This document shows positions 1 through 8,370 of a stretch of 64,000 nucleotides of DNA, piece after piece. The position numbers were made by a program, and so were the translations under genes. Below the pieces are notes generated by a model. That model worked only from the letters and a program-made list of their open reading frames with translations. It had not been told where the DNA came from and did no database searches. Positions within the stretch are counted from its first letter, which is position 1. Every line of letters begins with the position of its first letter. The stretch comes from Bradyrhizobium sp. 164 (GTDB lineage Bacteria > Pseudomonadota > Alphaproteobacteria > Rhizobiales > Xanthobacteraceae): assembly GCF_023073715.1 (NCBI RefSeq), contig NZ_JADPKA010000097.1, forward strand, positions 186,001 through 250,000, given 5' to 3'.

Positions 1-128
1 ACCGCCTTGTCCTCGGCCGCACTCGGGTTGACGAGGTCGATCCAGACCGCGCTCTCCGGCAGCGCAGTGAGATCCTCGATGACGGCCTTCTTGAGGGAGG
101 CCTCGGAGGGAACAAACACCGAAAACAT
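1..128 (-). CDS. corA: CorA-family magnesium transporter, N-terminal part
   Basis: Only the first 42 codons lie in the window; the gene runs off the left edge. The ATG is at 128-126. The visible residues start MFSVFVPSEASLKKAV and continue to VWIDLVNPSAAEDKA, which matches the N-terminal cytoplasmic start of rhizobial CorA-type Mg2+/Co2+ channels (the WIDL..P stretch is typical). The membrane GMN signature would lie outside the window, so the call rests on the N-terminus alone. Confidence 0.7.
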   Translation of the reverse strand, partial: MFSVFVPSEASLKKAVIEDLTALPESAVWIDLVNPSAAEDKA

Positions 129-469
129 GACAACTCCAGAGAACCTGCGACAGAATGACAGCCACGCCCTTAGCGCGATTCTGACAAGTTCACGATGACA
201 GTCGGATTAACGGAGCGTTGGTATGTGGGGCGGGGCCGTGGCTCAACTGTGGCACGGAATCGACAGTCCCGGCGGCCTTTGCCGCAAAACTCACACAGCA
301 CCGTAAAACTTGCGGCAGAAAAGCCACAGCTTGGCTCTTGCAGCGCGGGATAAGGGCTTCTGTGCTGGAATTGTGGCAGATTTCAACCATAATGGGATTA
401 GCGGAGTCGAGGAATTTGGGCGCCAAGCTCAGGCCTTCCGCACGGTATTGTTTTGATTGGAACCAAACC
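129..469. other. Intergenic region between corA and the L,D-transpeptidase
   Basis: No gene is recognisable here. The stretch separates two divergent genes and must hold both promoters. An open frame runs from 218 into the transpeptidase, but residues before its Met at 470 look non-coding and lack a signal sequence, so it was not used. Confidence 0.5.
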
Positions 470-1156
470 ATGTCGTCGCTGAAAGTAAAATTTGGGATTT
501 TGGCCGTTGGCCTGATGCTGTCGGGCTGCATGCAGGCCACGCATTTCGAGGCGACGGACACCAAGGCCTTCAAACCGAAGGACAAGGAACTCCTCGCCAA
601 GGTCAAATACGAGAACACCCCGGTTGCAGAGCCGTTCCGCCGCGCCATTGTCGAGTATCACCGTAAGGAATCGCCGGGCTCGATCGTGGTCGATTCCGAC
701 AATCACTACCTCTACTACGTGCTGGAGGGCGGCAAGGCGATCCGCTACGGCATCACCGTCGGTGAAGAGGCCATGGCTTGGTCGGGCATCGCCAAGGTCG
801 GCAGCATGACCGAGTGGCCGGCCTGGCATCCGACCCCGGGCGAGATTTCGCGCCTGGGCGTGCCGACCTATGTCGCGCCGGGTCCGGACAATCCGATGGG
901 CTCCCGCGCCATGTATCTCTATTCGGGCGGCAAGGACACGCTGTTCCGCATCCACGGCACCAACCAGCCGGAATATATCGGCGCCTCGATTTCATCGGGC
1001 TGCATCCGCCTGACCAATGAGGACGCGATCGATCTCTACAACCGCGTCAAGGTCGGCACCATCGTCGTGGTCCTCGAGCCGAAGCATGGCGACTCGCCGT
1101 ATAATTCGCGGCTGGCGCTCGGCAGCAGCCAAACTGGCCAGGCTGGCAGCTACTGA
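470..1156 (+). CDS. L,D-transpeptidase (YkuD domain) lipoprotein
   Basis: A 228-residue exported enzyme expected to make 3-3 cross-links in peptidoglycan or attach proteins to it in the periplasm. The start at 470 gives a short signal peptide with a lipobox ending LSGC, so Cys20 should be lipidated. The YkuD domain fills the C-terminal half. Its active-site signature is visible: HGTNQPEYIG followed by SSGCIRL, with the nucleophile Cys178. A strong hairpin with a T-run follows the stop. The upstream in-frame extension to 218 lacks signal-peptide character. Confidence 0.9.
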   Translation: MSSLKVKFGILAVGLMLSGCMQATHFEATDTKAFKPKDKELLAKVKYENTPVAEPFRRAIVEYHRKESPGSIVVDSDNHYLYYVLEGGKAIRYGITVGEEAMAWSGIAKVGSMTEWPAWHPTPGEISRLGVPTYVAPGPDNPMGSRAMYLYSGGKDTLFRIHGTNQPEYIGASISSGCIRLTNEDAIDLYNRVKVGTIVVVLEPKHGDSPYNSRLALGSSQTGQAGSY

Positions 1157-1183
1157 TCGGCTTCGATCTCTGACATTCAAAAG

Positions 1184-1207
1184 CGCCGGTTTCACCGGCG
1201 TTTTTTT
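1184..1207. terminator. Rho-independent terminator
   Basis: A perfect 7-bp stem (CGCCGGT/ACCGGCG, 1184-1190 with 1194-1200) with a 3-base loop is followed by seven T on the plus strand. It ends the transpeptidase transcript and overlaps the stop codon of the convergent extensin-like gene. Confidence 0.85.
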
Positions 1208-2274
1208 GTTGCCGGCTTGTGCGAGCGGGCTTTGTTGCCAGCAGCCGTCGGTTTGTCCGCGGGCGCACCGGGTTTCTCCGCCCCGTCGCCCGCGTCCTCG
1301 TTCGCTTCGGGCTTGGCCGCGACCTCGCGCGGCGGCGCCTCCTCGGGACGTTCCGCCGGCAGCAGCGGGGCGACTTGCGGCAAGGGATCCCAGACGTTCC
1401 ACTGGCAGATCCGATAGTCATTGCGCCGCTGCGCCAAATCGAGATGGATGTGGTCCTCGTGGTACCAGTCCGAGCCCGGGCCGAGCACGGTGGAAAAGCG
1501 CGCGCATACGGACTGCAGCACGCGCTCGCGCACCTCGCGCGACATGGTCCGGTCGGTGAGGCCGATCGACTGCCCGTTGGCGAGCTTGATCGCGCGGACG
1601 TCGAGCGCATTGGCCTTGCCGTGCTCGGACAGCATCGCGCCGACGACGCGGTTACGGCCGCGGCACTCGAAGCTGTCGAAATTGTCGAGGTCGCTGATGG
1701 CAGAGCCGAGGCTCGCGGCCAGTGGCGCCATGTCCTTGCGCACCCAATCGGCCACTGCCGACGCCATGGTGCAACGGAGGATCGCCGCCGGCTTGACCGC
1801 CACCTTGCGCTTGTCCGGCAGCACGATGGCTTCCAACCGCACCAGATCCTCGCCGCCGCAGGCGCCGGGGCCGCGGATATCCGGAATGGAGGGCGCGACC
1901 GCGATCTCCTCGGTCAGCGCTAGCCGGCAGGCCGAGGCCTGCTTCTCGGGCGGCGGCGCAGCTTCGGCCGGCTTGTCGGCGCTTGGCTTGTCGGCAGAGG
2001 CCTTGTCTTCCGGCTCCGACGCCCCCTCGTCGGCTGCCTTCGGGGCCTCCTCAGGGCGGCGTCGCGGCAATGGAATCTTGGCGGGACGAGCGGCTGCGCG
2101 CGGCCGTGGCGTACCAAGGCCGAAGATATCCAGCGGCGCAGGATATTTCCGCGCCTCTGCCCTCTCGGCGAGCACAAGCGACAGCCCGATCGCAGCGGTA
2201 ACCATTGCTGCGCCGGCGGACATATAGCCGCGACAAGACCATTTGCGGCGAAAGTCCGGCAGGCTAAAACTCAT
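1192..2274 (-). CDS. Extensin-like C-terminal domain protein
   Basis: A 360-residue protein with an N-terminal hydrophobic stretch (about residues 15-38), a Pro/Ala/Lys/Glu-rich linker to about residue 110, then the extensin-like C-terminal domain common in rhizobial envelope proteins. Conserved features include the two ends of the domain (ACRLAL, WYHEDHIHLDL) and cysteines in GPGACGG, LRCTM and FECRGR. The H-x-H motif near the end recalls the LAS/D,D-peptidase metal site, so a role in cell wall remodelling is possible but unproven. Start 2274 (MSFSLPDF) is preferred over 2292. The C-terminus is again Lys/Ala/Pro-rich. Confidence 0.82.
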   Translation of the reverse strand: MSFSLPDFRRKWSCRGYMSAGAAMVTAAIGLSLVLAERAEARKYPAPLDIFGLGTPRPRAAARPAKIPLPRRRPEEAPKAADEGASEPEDKASADKPSADKPAEAAPPPEKQASACRLALTEEIAVAPSIPDIRGPGACGGEDLVRLEAIVLPDKRKVAVKPAAILRCTMASAVADWVRKDMAPLAASLGSAISDLDNFDSFECRGRNRVVGAMLSEHGKANALDVRAIKLANGQSIGLTDRTMSREVRERVLQSVCARFSTVLGPGSDWYHEDHIHLDLAQRRNDYRICQWNVWDPLPQVAPLLPAERPEEAPPREVAAKPEANEDAGDGAEKPGAPADKPTAAGNKARSHKPATKKRR

Positions 2275-2339
2275 GACAATTCTTTGGCCCAACGCTGAGA
2301 GCGATAACGCGCCCAGCGACTTCTCGGAGGAACGTCAGA

Positions 2340-3968
2340 ATGCTCGGTTTGATGCAAGATTGGCCCCTGCTCTGCCACCGGATCATCGAACACGCTGCCA
2401 GGATTCATGGCAAGCAAGAGGTGGTGACGCGCTCGGTCGAAGGACCGATCCATCGCACCAACTACGCCCAAATCCACAAGCGCGCGCTCAAGGTCTCGCA
2501 GATGCTGGAGCGCGACGGCATCAAGCTCGGTGACCGCGTCGCCACGATCGCCTGGAACACCTGGCGCCATCTCGAGGTGTGGTACGGCATCATGGGAATC
2601 GGCGCCATCTGCCATACCGTCAATCCTCGCCTTTTCCCCGAGCAGATCGCCTGGATCATCAACCATGCGCAGGACCGCATCGTGGTGACCGACATCACCT
2701 TCGTTCCGATCCTGGAGAAGATCGCCGACAAACTTCCCAGCGTGGAACGCTACGTCGTGCTCACCGACAACGCGCATATGCCGGAAACCACGCTGAAGAA
2801 TGTGGTCGCCTACGAGGACTGGATTGCGCAGGCCGACGGCAAATTCAAATGGAAGGACTTTGACGAGAACACGGCAGCCGCGATGTGCTACACGTCGGGC
2901 ACGACGGGCGACCCGAAGGGTGTGCTGTATTCGCATCGCTCCAACGTGCTGCACGCGCTGATGGCCAACAATGTCGACGCGCTCGGCACCAGCGCGTCCG
3001 AGACGATGCTGCCGGTGGTGCCGCTGTTCCACGCCAACAGCTGGGGCATCGCCTTCTCCGCGCCCTCGCAGGGCACCAAGCTGGTGATGCCCGGCGCCAA
3101 GCTCGACGGTGCCTCCGTCTACGAGCTGCTCTCGACCGAGAAGGTGACGCACACGGCGGGCGTGCCCACTGTGTGGCTGATGCTGCTCCAGCACATGAGC
3201 GCCAACAACCTGAAGCTGCCGGACCTGAAGACGGTGATCTGCGGCGGCTCGGCGATGCCGCGCTCGATGATCAAGGCCTTCCTCGACATGGGCTCGAACG
3301 TCCGCCACGCCTGGGGCATGACCGAGATGAGCCCGATCGGCAGCGTCGCGGCGCTGAAGCCGCCCTTCCAGAACGCGACCGGCGAGGCGCGGCTCGACGT
3401 GCTCCAAATGCAGGGCTACGCGCCATTTGGGGTGCAGATGAAGATCACCGACGATGCCGGCAGGGAACTGCCCTGGGACGGCAAGACCTTCGGCCGCCTG
3501 AAGGTCGCCGGCCCGGCCGTTGCCAAGGCCTATTACCGGGTCGACGCCAACATCCTCGACGAGGACGGCTTCTTCGACACCGGCGACGTCTCGACCATCG
3601 ACGAGGACGGCTACATGCGCATCACCGACCGCTCTAAGGACGTGATCAAGTCCGGCGGCGAATGGATCTCCTCGATCGAGCTCGAAAACCTCGCGGTCGG
3701 CCATCCGGCCGTGGCCGAAGCCGCAGTGATCGGCGTGTTCCACCCGAAATGGGACGAGCGGCCGCTCCTGATCGTGCAGCTCAAGCACGGCCAGCAGGCC
3801 ACGCGCGAGGACATCCTGAAGTTCATGGACGGCAAGATCGCCAAATGGTGGATGCCCGACGACGTCGCCTTCGTCGACGGCATCCCGCATACCGCGACGG
3901 GCAAGATCCTCAAGACGGCGTTGCGCGACCAATTCAAGGATTACCGCTTCCCGAACGCGGCGGCGTAG
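2340..3968 (+). CDS. AMP-forming acyl-CoA synthetase (long/medium-chain fatty acid-CoA ligase)
   Basis: A 542-residue ANL-superfamily enzyme that activates a carboxylic acid with ATP and joins it to CoA. The P-loop-like motif YTSGTTGDPKGV is at about residues 184-195, the A5-type motif WGMTEMSP near 327, the adenylate-binding FFDTGDVSTIDEDGYM near 403, and the catalytic lysine motif TGKILKT near the C-terminus. It resembles the FadD3/AlkK-like medium-to-long chain ligases; substrate cannot be read from sequence. The ATG is preceded by GGAGG at about 2326-2330. Confidence 0.9.
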   Translation: MLGLMQDWPLLCHRIIEHAARIHGKQEVVTRSVEGPIHRTNYAQIHKRALKVSQMLERDGIKLGDRVATIAWNTWRHLEVWYGIMGIGAICHTVNPRLFPEQIAWIINHAQDRIVVTDITFVPILEKIADKLPSVERYVVLTDNAHMPETTLKNVVAYEDWIAQADGKFKWKDFDENTAAAMCYTSGTTGDPKGVLYSHRSNVLHALMANNVDALGTSASETMLPVVPLFHANSWGIAFSAPSQGTKLVMPGAKLDGASVYELLSTEKVTHTAGVPTVWLMLLQHMSANNLKLPDLKTVICGGSAMPRSMIKAFLDMGSNVRHAWGMTEMSPIGSVAALKPPFQNATGEARLDVLQMQGYAPFGVQMKITDDAGRELPWDGKTFGRLKVAGPAVAKAYYRVDANILDEDGFFDTGDVSTIDEDGYMRITDRSKDVIKSGGEWISSIELENLAVGHPAVAEAAVIGVFHPKWDERPLLIVQLKHGQQATREDILKFMDGKIAKWWMPDDVAFVDGIPHTATGKILKTALRDQFKDYRFPNAAA

Positions 3969-4006
3969 GACATCACGCGCGTCGGTCCGGGCGGCTCAAG
4001 GAGCCG

Positions 4007-4060
4007 ACCCGGAATCTGGAGATTCCGGGTTCGATGCTCCGCATCGCCCCGGAATGACGG
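4007..4060. repeat. Bradyrhizobium intergenic palindromic repeat, complete copy
   Basis: The sequence CCGGAATCTGGAGATTCCGG is a palindrome and is followed by TTCGATGCTCCGCATCG and CCCCGGAATGAC. Related copies are found here at 9693-9768 and, split by an insertion, at 5040-5080 plus 7223-7257. Confidence 0.75.
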
Positions 4061-4171
4061 GCCGTAACAGTCCGGTCTCCCTTGAATTTGCCCCCGGGCC
4101 ATGGTCTCAACGGCGCATCGTCGCGCCAGATCCGGCCGGCATCGCCTTAAAACCCCGGCAGAGCTCACCCG

Positions 4172-5026
4172 ATGGCCCGCAGGTTTTCAGCTCCCTATCA
4201 GTCGGAGCCCGTGTCCAGCCTCGCAAGCTGGGCGCGTAATCTGGCCGTGTTCGCGGTGGTGGCGGTGGTGGTCTCGATCATCATCGTCCGCTTCGACTTC
4301 CTGGAGATGAAGCCCGCGCTGATGGCCTTCTTCGGCGGGCTCGCGATCGCCGTCCTCTCGATCCTGTTCGGGCTCGCCGGCTTTGCCGCGATCTGGCAGA
4401 ACGGCTCGCGCGGCATGGCGCGCATCCTGCTCGCTTTCCTGATCGACGGCGCGATCCTCGCCTATCCGGCCTATCTCGGCCTGCAATACCGCAAGCTGCC
4501 GGCGATCCACGACATCACCACCAACCCAATCGACCCGCCGCGCTTCGACGCGCTGGCGCCCGTACGCACCGGCGATGGCACCAACACCGCGGTCTATGCC
4601 GGTCTCTATTCGGCCGAGCAGCAGCGCCAGTTTTATCCCGATATCGAGCCGATCGAGCTGGAGATCCCGGTGGACCGCGCCTATGCGATCGCGCGTCAGC
4701 TCGTCAATAAGCGCAAATGGCTCGTCATCGACGAGCGCGCGCCGCAGCCGCCGCGCCGTATCGGCCGCATCGAGGCAGTCGCGCGCACGCCGATCATGGG
4801 GTTCCGCGAGGACGTCTCGATACGGGTCGTGCCTGATGGCGATGATTCGCGTGTCGATATCCGCTCCGCCTCGCGTTATTTCGAGAGCGACCTTGGCAGT
4901 AACGCTGCCCGCGTCAAGAAATTCATTGATGATCTCAACACCGCCGCCGATGCCGATGCGCTCAAGCCGGTGAAGAAGGCCCCGGTCGCGCCGCCAAAGA
5001 CGCCGGCGAAGACGGTGAAGAAGTGA
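4172..5026 (+). CDS. DUF1499 domain-containing membrane protein
   Basis: A 284-residue protein with three hydrophobic segments in the first 110 residues (about 22-44, 52-78 and 84-106), then a soluble DUF1499 domain (about 115-255) with the characteristic YAGLYSAEQQ, AIARQLV and DVSIRVVPDGDDSRVDIRS blocks. The tail is Lys/Pro/Ala-rich. Function of the family is unknown. It stands alone between repeat copies. Confidence 0.85.
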   Translation: MARRFSAPYQSEPVSSLASWARNLAVFAVVAVVVSIIIVRFDFLEMKPALMAFFGGLAIAVLSILFGLAGFAAIWQNGSRGMARILLAFLIDGAILAYPAYLGLQYRKLPAIHDITTNPIDPPRFDALAPVRTGDGTNTAVYAGLYSAEQQRQFYPDIEPIELEIPVDRAYAIARQLVNKRKWLVIDERAPQPPRRIGRIEAVARTPIMGFREDVSIRVVPDGDDSRVDIRSASRYFESDLGSNAARVKKFIDDLNTAADADALKPVKKAPVAPPKTPAKTVKK

Positions 5027-5039
5027 CGCGCTAGCGTTA

Positions 5040-5080
5040 TCCCGGCGCGCCGGAAAGCGACGAACCCGGGATCTTGAGAT
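5040..5080. repeat. Left half of an interrupted palindromic repeat
   Basis: The segment ends ACCCGGGATCTTGAGAT, the left arm of the repeat seen whole at 4007-4060. The expected continuation (TCCGGG then TCGATGCTGCGCATCG) is missing here but is found at 7223, about 2.1 kb away. The intervening DNA therefore looks inserted. Confidence 0.6.
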
Positions 5081-5193
5081 GGCGATTTACATAATTGACA
5101 TCACAGACCCTACAGTTAGTTCGCTCTAACTCACGATTTACATTGCGATGGGGCCATTCCACGGGTAGAAGGACCCACGGAACAGGTCGAATC

Positions 5194-6297
5194 ATGAGCG
5201 ACAAGCCCGGCGAGCCCGGCCCCAACATCTACGAGACGATGGCAGAGCGGAGAGCGCGGCTCTTGGCCGAGGCCGCTGCCGTGGAACGGGACATGGAAGA
5301 CCTCGCCCGGATCGCGGCGAAATACAACTTGGCGGTATCAGGACTGCACCTTCCCTCACCGAGTATTGGGGCTCCTGCCTTGGGGGTTCTCACTTCGACC
5401 CCCGCGACACCGGATGGCCCGGCAACAATGTTGGCCCTAATCGATCTGTATAAGTCGCACCCCGACTCTCCCTACAAAAATCTCACCCATGCGTCGCGCA
5501 AGCACTATGACGCGCTGCTCAGCATGATCACTAGGGATCATGGGGATGAGCGTTTGGCTGGCATTCAGCAGGTGCACTTCATCGACTGGCACACGGATTG
5601 GAGCAAGGGCGGCACTCTTGCCATTGCTCACGCTAAGATCGGCATGGTTCGCAACCTGTTTGGCTTCGGCACAGAGGTGCTTAAGGACAGCAACTGCGAA
5701 CGCCTGTTTGGCATCTTATGCAAACTGAAATACAAGCCGCCCCCGGCCCGTACTGAGCGCCTGACGGAGCAGCAGGCCCACGACATCCGGGCTATGGCGC
5801 GAAAGATGGGCCGACCGTCGATTGCACTTGCACAGGCCTTTCAGTCCAGCTCCCGCCTTCTGCAGAAGGACATAATTGGGGAATGGGTGCCCGTCTCAGA
5901 ACCGGGCATGTCCGACATCACGTCGGGCGCGCTGAAATGGATGCGCGGTATTCGCTGGAATGAAATCGACGAGAACTTGGTGCTGCATCATTCAAGCCCG
6001 AGTTGGCTGGGCGACGCCGAGATCAATCTTCTCGATTTCCCGATGATCGTTGATGAGCTTCGAATCCAGTTTGGCCTCGACGCAAGCAAACCCGCTCGCA
6101 ATAAGCTGCCGAGTGTTGGAGCGATTGTGCGCTCGGAATGGGACGGGCTGCCGTGGACGCCGGTTGAGTTTCGTCGGTGGTGGCGAAAGGTCGCGAATGC
6201 TTGTGGCGTGCCGCCCACGGTCAAGAATATGGATGGCCGCACCCGCGCCAAGGACGGCGACGACTCCGAAGAAAAGGAGCGGCGACATGCAAGATAG
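5194..6297 (+). CDS. Tyrosine-recombinase-like integrase without a recognisable catalytic C-terminus
   Basis: A 367-residue protein. Residues about 85-190 look like a SAM-like core-binding domain (helical, HPDSPYKNLTHASRKHYDALL). The part after about 200 follows the catalytic-domain layout of phage integrases (SSRLLQKDIIGEW where the first catalytic Arg is expected, then WNEIDENLVLHHSS). The end reads VKNMDGRTRAKDGDD and stops, where related proteins as I recall them continue into the H-x-x-R...H...Tyr part. No Tyr nucleophile or HxxR box is visible, so the protein is probably inactive or truncated by a frameshift near 6236. Base composition is less GC-rich than the neighbours. Assignment is inference from layout. 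Confidence 0.55.
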   Translation: MSDKPGEPGPNIYETMAERRARLLAEAAAVERDMEDLARIAAKYNLAVSGLHLPSPSIGAPALGVLTSTPATPDGPATMLALIDLYKSHPDSPYKNLTHASRKHYDALLSMITRDHGDERLAGIQQVHFIDWHTDWSKGGTLAIAHAKIGMVRNLFGFGTEVLKDSNCERLFGILCKLKYKPPPARTERLTEQQAHDIRAMARKMGRPSIALAQAFQSSSRLLQKDIIGEWVPVSEPGMSDITSGALKWMRGIRWNEIDENLVLHHSSPSWLGDAEINLLDFPMIVDELRIQFGLDASKPARNKLPSVGAIVRSEWDGLPWTPVEFRRWWRKVANACGVPPTVKNMDGRTRAKDGDDSEEKERRHAR

Positions 6298-6300
6298 AAA

Positions 6301-6320
6301 CGGCGGGCCTAAGCCCGCCG
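6301..6320 (+). terminator. Hairpin after the integrase-like gene
   Basis: A perfect 8-bp GC-rich stem (CGGCGGGC/GCCCGCCG) with loop CTAA begins three bases after the stop codon. There is no T-run, so it may stabilise the 3' end rather than terminate efficiently. Confidence 0.5.
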
Positions 6321-6467
6321 CATGAGATGGACAGTGGTGTAAGAAACACGGCTTGGTTTTCGTAGGGCCCCCTCTTCAAAGTAGGCCGCCAAGTTGATGC
6401 CGGTATCAAATCCGGTCTGTCCTCCACACCCTCTTGCTTTGGGCCGTGTGCACCGTTGCAGGGGGCA

Positions 6468-6641
6468 GCCACCGCGAGGGTGGCAGGATGGGTTGCGAAG
6501 CCCGTTCAGCAACTAACCTCAGGGGGAGCCACGGAGAACCCTGAGGGACTTAAAGGAGGTGGGAGCAATGCAACCACCATAGAGTAGGCGCGGCGCGGTA
6601 CTGGTCTCACCCCGGTATCGCGTCGCGCCCGTTCTACTAAA
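6468..6641 (+). ncRNA. Candidate structured RNA segment of unknown class
   Basis: Consecutive inverted repeats fill this non-coding stretch: GCCACC/GGTGGC (6468-6473 with 6479-6484), GTTGC/GCAAC (6492-6496 with 6509-6513), a perfect 8-bp CCTCAGGG/CCCTGAGG (6517-6524 with 6539-6546), GGTGG/CCACC (6558-6562 with 6574-6578), and a long imperfect arm pair starting AGTAG at 6582 and ending CTACT at 6641. Inside it, AAAGGAGGTG is placed as a strong ribosome site for a four-codon frame ATGCAACCACCATAG at 6569. I recognise no RNA family. Confidence 0.4.
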
Positions 6642-6695
6642 TCATTGGCGGACATGCAAGAATCCCGTTTTCGTTATGCGGTTGAGTTAAGGCGA

Positions 6696-6838
6696 ATGAG
6701 CAAACGAACCGATACGACACATTCGAGGCAGAAGCTCAGCAACGCTTCGAAGTTGCACTTCGCGGCGCGCTCAAAAGCCCTCCTAAGTCATTGAAAGAAA
6801 AACAAAAAAGTGCAGAAAACCAAGAAGACAAAGACTAA
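6696..6838 (+). pseudogene. Frameshifted small mobile-element-associated gene
   Basis: From 6713 the frame reads YDTFEAEAQQRFEVALRG, then SPPKSLKEK and a charged tail, stopping at 6836-6838. This resembles a small protein family I recall beside rhizobial insertion elements. In this frame a TGA lies at about 6684 and no start codon follows it. The only good start, ATGAGCAAACGA at 6696, is one base out of frame, so a single-base deletion near 6712 probably broke the gene. Confidence 0.5.
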
Positions 6839-6854
6839 GAAGGCCCGCTAGGCT

Positions 6855-7222
6855 TTCGTTTGGCAGCGCGCTTGCGCAGTAGGCGACGGTCAGCGCGCGT
6901 CCGATCCGGCTCAATGAGATTGACTTCAGACGCTTGCCAGCCGCGCCCTTGACGGCAAGGTCTGCACGTTCTCCGTCCTCAACGCCGATTGCCGAGCGGT
7001 TGGAGTAGCGGAAGTCGAACCTCCGCCAGATAGCGGTGCAGGTGCTTGATAGACGCCCTTCATGCGCGCTTGAAGATGCTGTAGTAGCCCTCAACCGTGT
7101 TGGTCGAGATGATCTTGTCGGCCTCCCTGCGCACATTCGTCCTTACTGTGGATGACGGTCGAATGGTCGAGGCCATCGGCTTCGGCAAAGTACTTGCAGG
7201 TGTAGTGCTCGTGGCGCGAAAT
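6855..7222 (-). pseudogene. Remnant of an ISXO2-like (IS1595 family) transposase
   Basis: Three reading frames on the minus strand must be joined to recover the C-terminal part of a transposase: EADKIISTNTVEGYYSIFKR, then MKGVYQ and KHLHRYLAE, then FDFRYSNRSAIGVEDGERAD and a KGAAGKRL end. This is the typical order in ISXO2-like/IS1595 transposases (DDE with the final N-T-x-E-G-x-x-S motif). The N-terminal part is absent. At least two frameshifts are needed, so it is dead. Confidence 0.7.
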
Positions 7223-7257
7223 GCCGGGGTCGATGCTGCGCATCGTCCCGGTTGACG
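7223..7257. repeat. Right half of the interrupted palindromic repeat
   Basis: GCCGGGGTCGATGCTGCGCATCG then TCCCGG matches the right part of the repeat at 4023-4053. It continues the left half found at 5040-5080. Confidence 0.6.
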
Positions 7258-7265
7258 AGGCCAGT

Positions 7266-8186
7266 CTAGCTCGCCATCCGGTACGTGCCGCCGATCACGG
7301 GATCGCCGTCCGTCGCAACCACGCCCCGCGCGACCAGGTCCTCCAGGTGCGCCAGCACGGAGTAGCCGGCGGCGGTCGTCAGCCTGGGGTCGATCCCGAT
7401 ATAGATCGCACGCACCATGGTCGGGATGTCGGTCTCGCCCTTGGCGAGGCGATGCAGGATCGAGGCCTCGCGCGCCTTGCGATGACGGATCAGGAAGCGC
7501 ACGAAGCGCGGGCCGTCCGGAATCTCCGGGCCGTGGCCGGAGAAGTAGAGATCCTCCTCGCGGGACGCGAGACGGTCCAGCGAGTCCATATAGTCGATCA
7601 TCGAGCCGTCGGGCGGCGCCACGATCGATGTCGACCATCCCATGACGTGATCGCCGACGAAGTTGAATTTCCGCTCGGGCCAGGCAAAGGCGAGATGGTT
7701 TGCGGTGTGGCCGGGCGTCGCCACCGCCTCGAGCCGCCAACCGGCGCCTTCGACGACGTCGCCATGGGCGATCCTGACATCAGGCGTGAAATCGCGATCG
7801 GCGCCAGATTCCGGAGTGTGCTTCTCGCTCTCGAAGCGCGGGCGCGAGGCACGGTGCGGGCCTTCGGCATAAACGGGCGCGCTCGTTACCTGCTTGATCC
7901 GCGCGGTGTTCGGCGAGTGATCGCGGTGGGTGTGGGTGACGAAGATATGGCTCACCGTCTCGCCGCGCACGGCCTCCAGCAGCGCCGCAGCATGTGCCTC
8001 GTCGTCCGGGCCGGGGTCGATGATGGCGACGTTGCCCTTGCCCACGATGTAGCTGACGGTGCCGGTGAAGGTGAACGGGCTCGGATTGTTACAGAGCACG
8101 CGCCGCACCCCGGGGCGGACCTCCTCGACGATTCCGGGCGTCAGCGGAAAGTTGCGGTTGAACGGGACGTCGTCATTGTCGGACAT
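7266..8186 (-). CDS. MBL-fold metallo-hydrolase (LACTB2-like)
   Basis: A 306-residue metallo-beta-lactamase-fold hydrolase. The zinc motif THTHRDHS is at about residue 90 and further ligands are seen in ATPGHT, the FVGDHVMG aspartate region and the FSGHGPEI histidine. The C-terminal ~75 residues form the winged-helix tail usual in LACTB2-like proteins. Substrate is unknown; relatives act as endoribonucleases or thioesterases. The start MSDNDDVP at 8186 is preferred over the upstream frame to 8324, which overlaps a repeat. Confidence 0.85.
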   Translation of the reverse strand: MSDNDDVPFNRNFPLTPGIVEEVRPGVRRVLCNNPSPFTFTGTVSYIVGKGNVAIIDPGPDDEAHAAALLEAVRGETVSHIFVTHTHRDHSPNTARIKQVTSAPVYAEGPHRASRPRFESEKHTPESGADRDFTPDVRIAHGDVVEGAGWRLEAVATPGHTANHLAFAWPERKFNFVGDHVMGWSTSIVAPPDGSMIDYMDSLDRLASREEDLYFSGHGPEIPDGPRFVRFLIRHRKAREASILHRLAKGETDIPTMVRAIYIGIDPRLTTAAGYSVLAHLEDLVARGVVATDGDPVIGGTYRMAS

Positions 8187-8215
8187 GGGACTTCCTGTGC
8201 ACTGCCGAACCCTCG

Positions 8216-8342
8216 CCGTCATAACCCCGCGAAGGTGGGGTATCCAGTACGCCGCGGCGTCTGTGGCGAAAGGCGCGGTCTCTGGAATACTGGTTTGCCC
8301 GCCCCAGTGCGCAACTGCGCACAAGGCGGGCGATGACAGCTG
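8216..8342. repeat. Long imperfect palindromic intergenic repeat
   Basis: GTCATAACCCCGCGAAG...GGTATCCAGTA on the left mirrors TACTGGTTTGCCCGCC...GCGGGCGATGACAG on the right, giving a hairpin-forming element of about 125 bp between two same-strand genes. I recall this family as common in Bradyrhizobium intergenic DNA. Confidence 0.7.
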
Positions 8343-8370
8343 AGCAAGATAATAGCCACGGAAGACGTGG

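Noticed and set aside
2271..3932. 553-residue open frame antisense to the acyl-CoA ligase
   Set aside because: It is a mirror of a well-conserved gene in high-GC DNA, rich in Arg/His/Gly with no domain.
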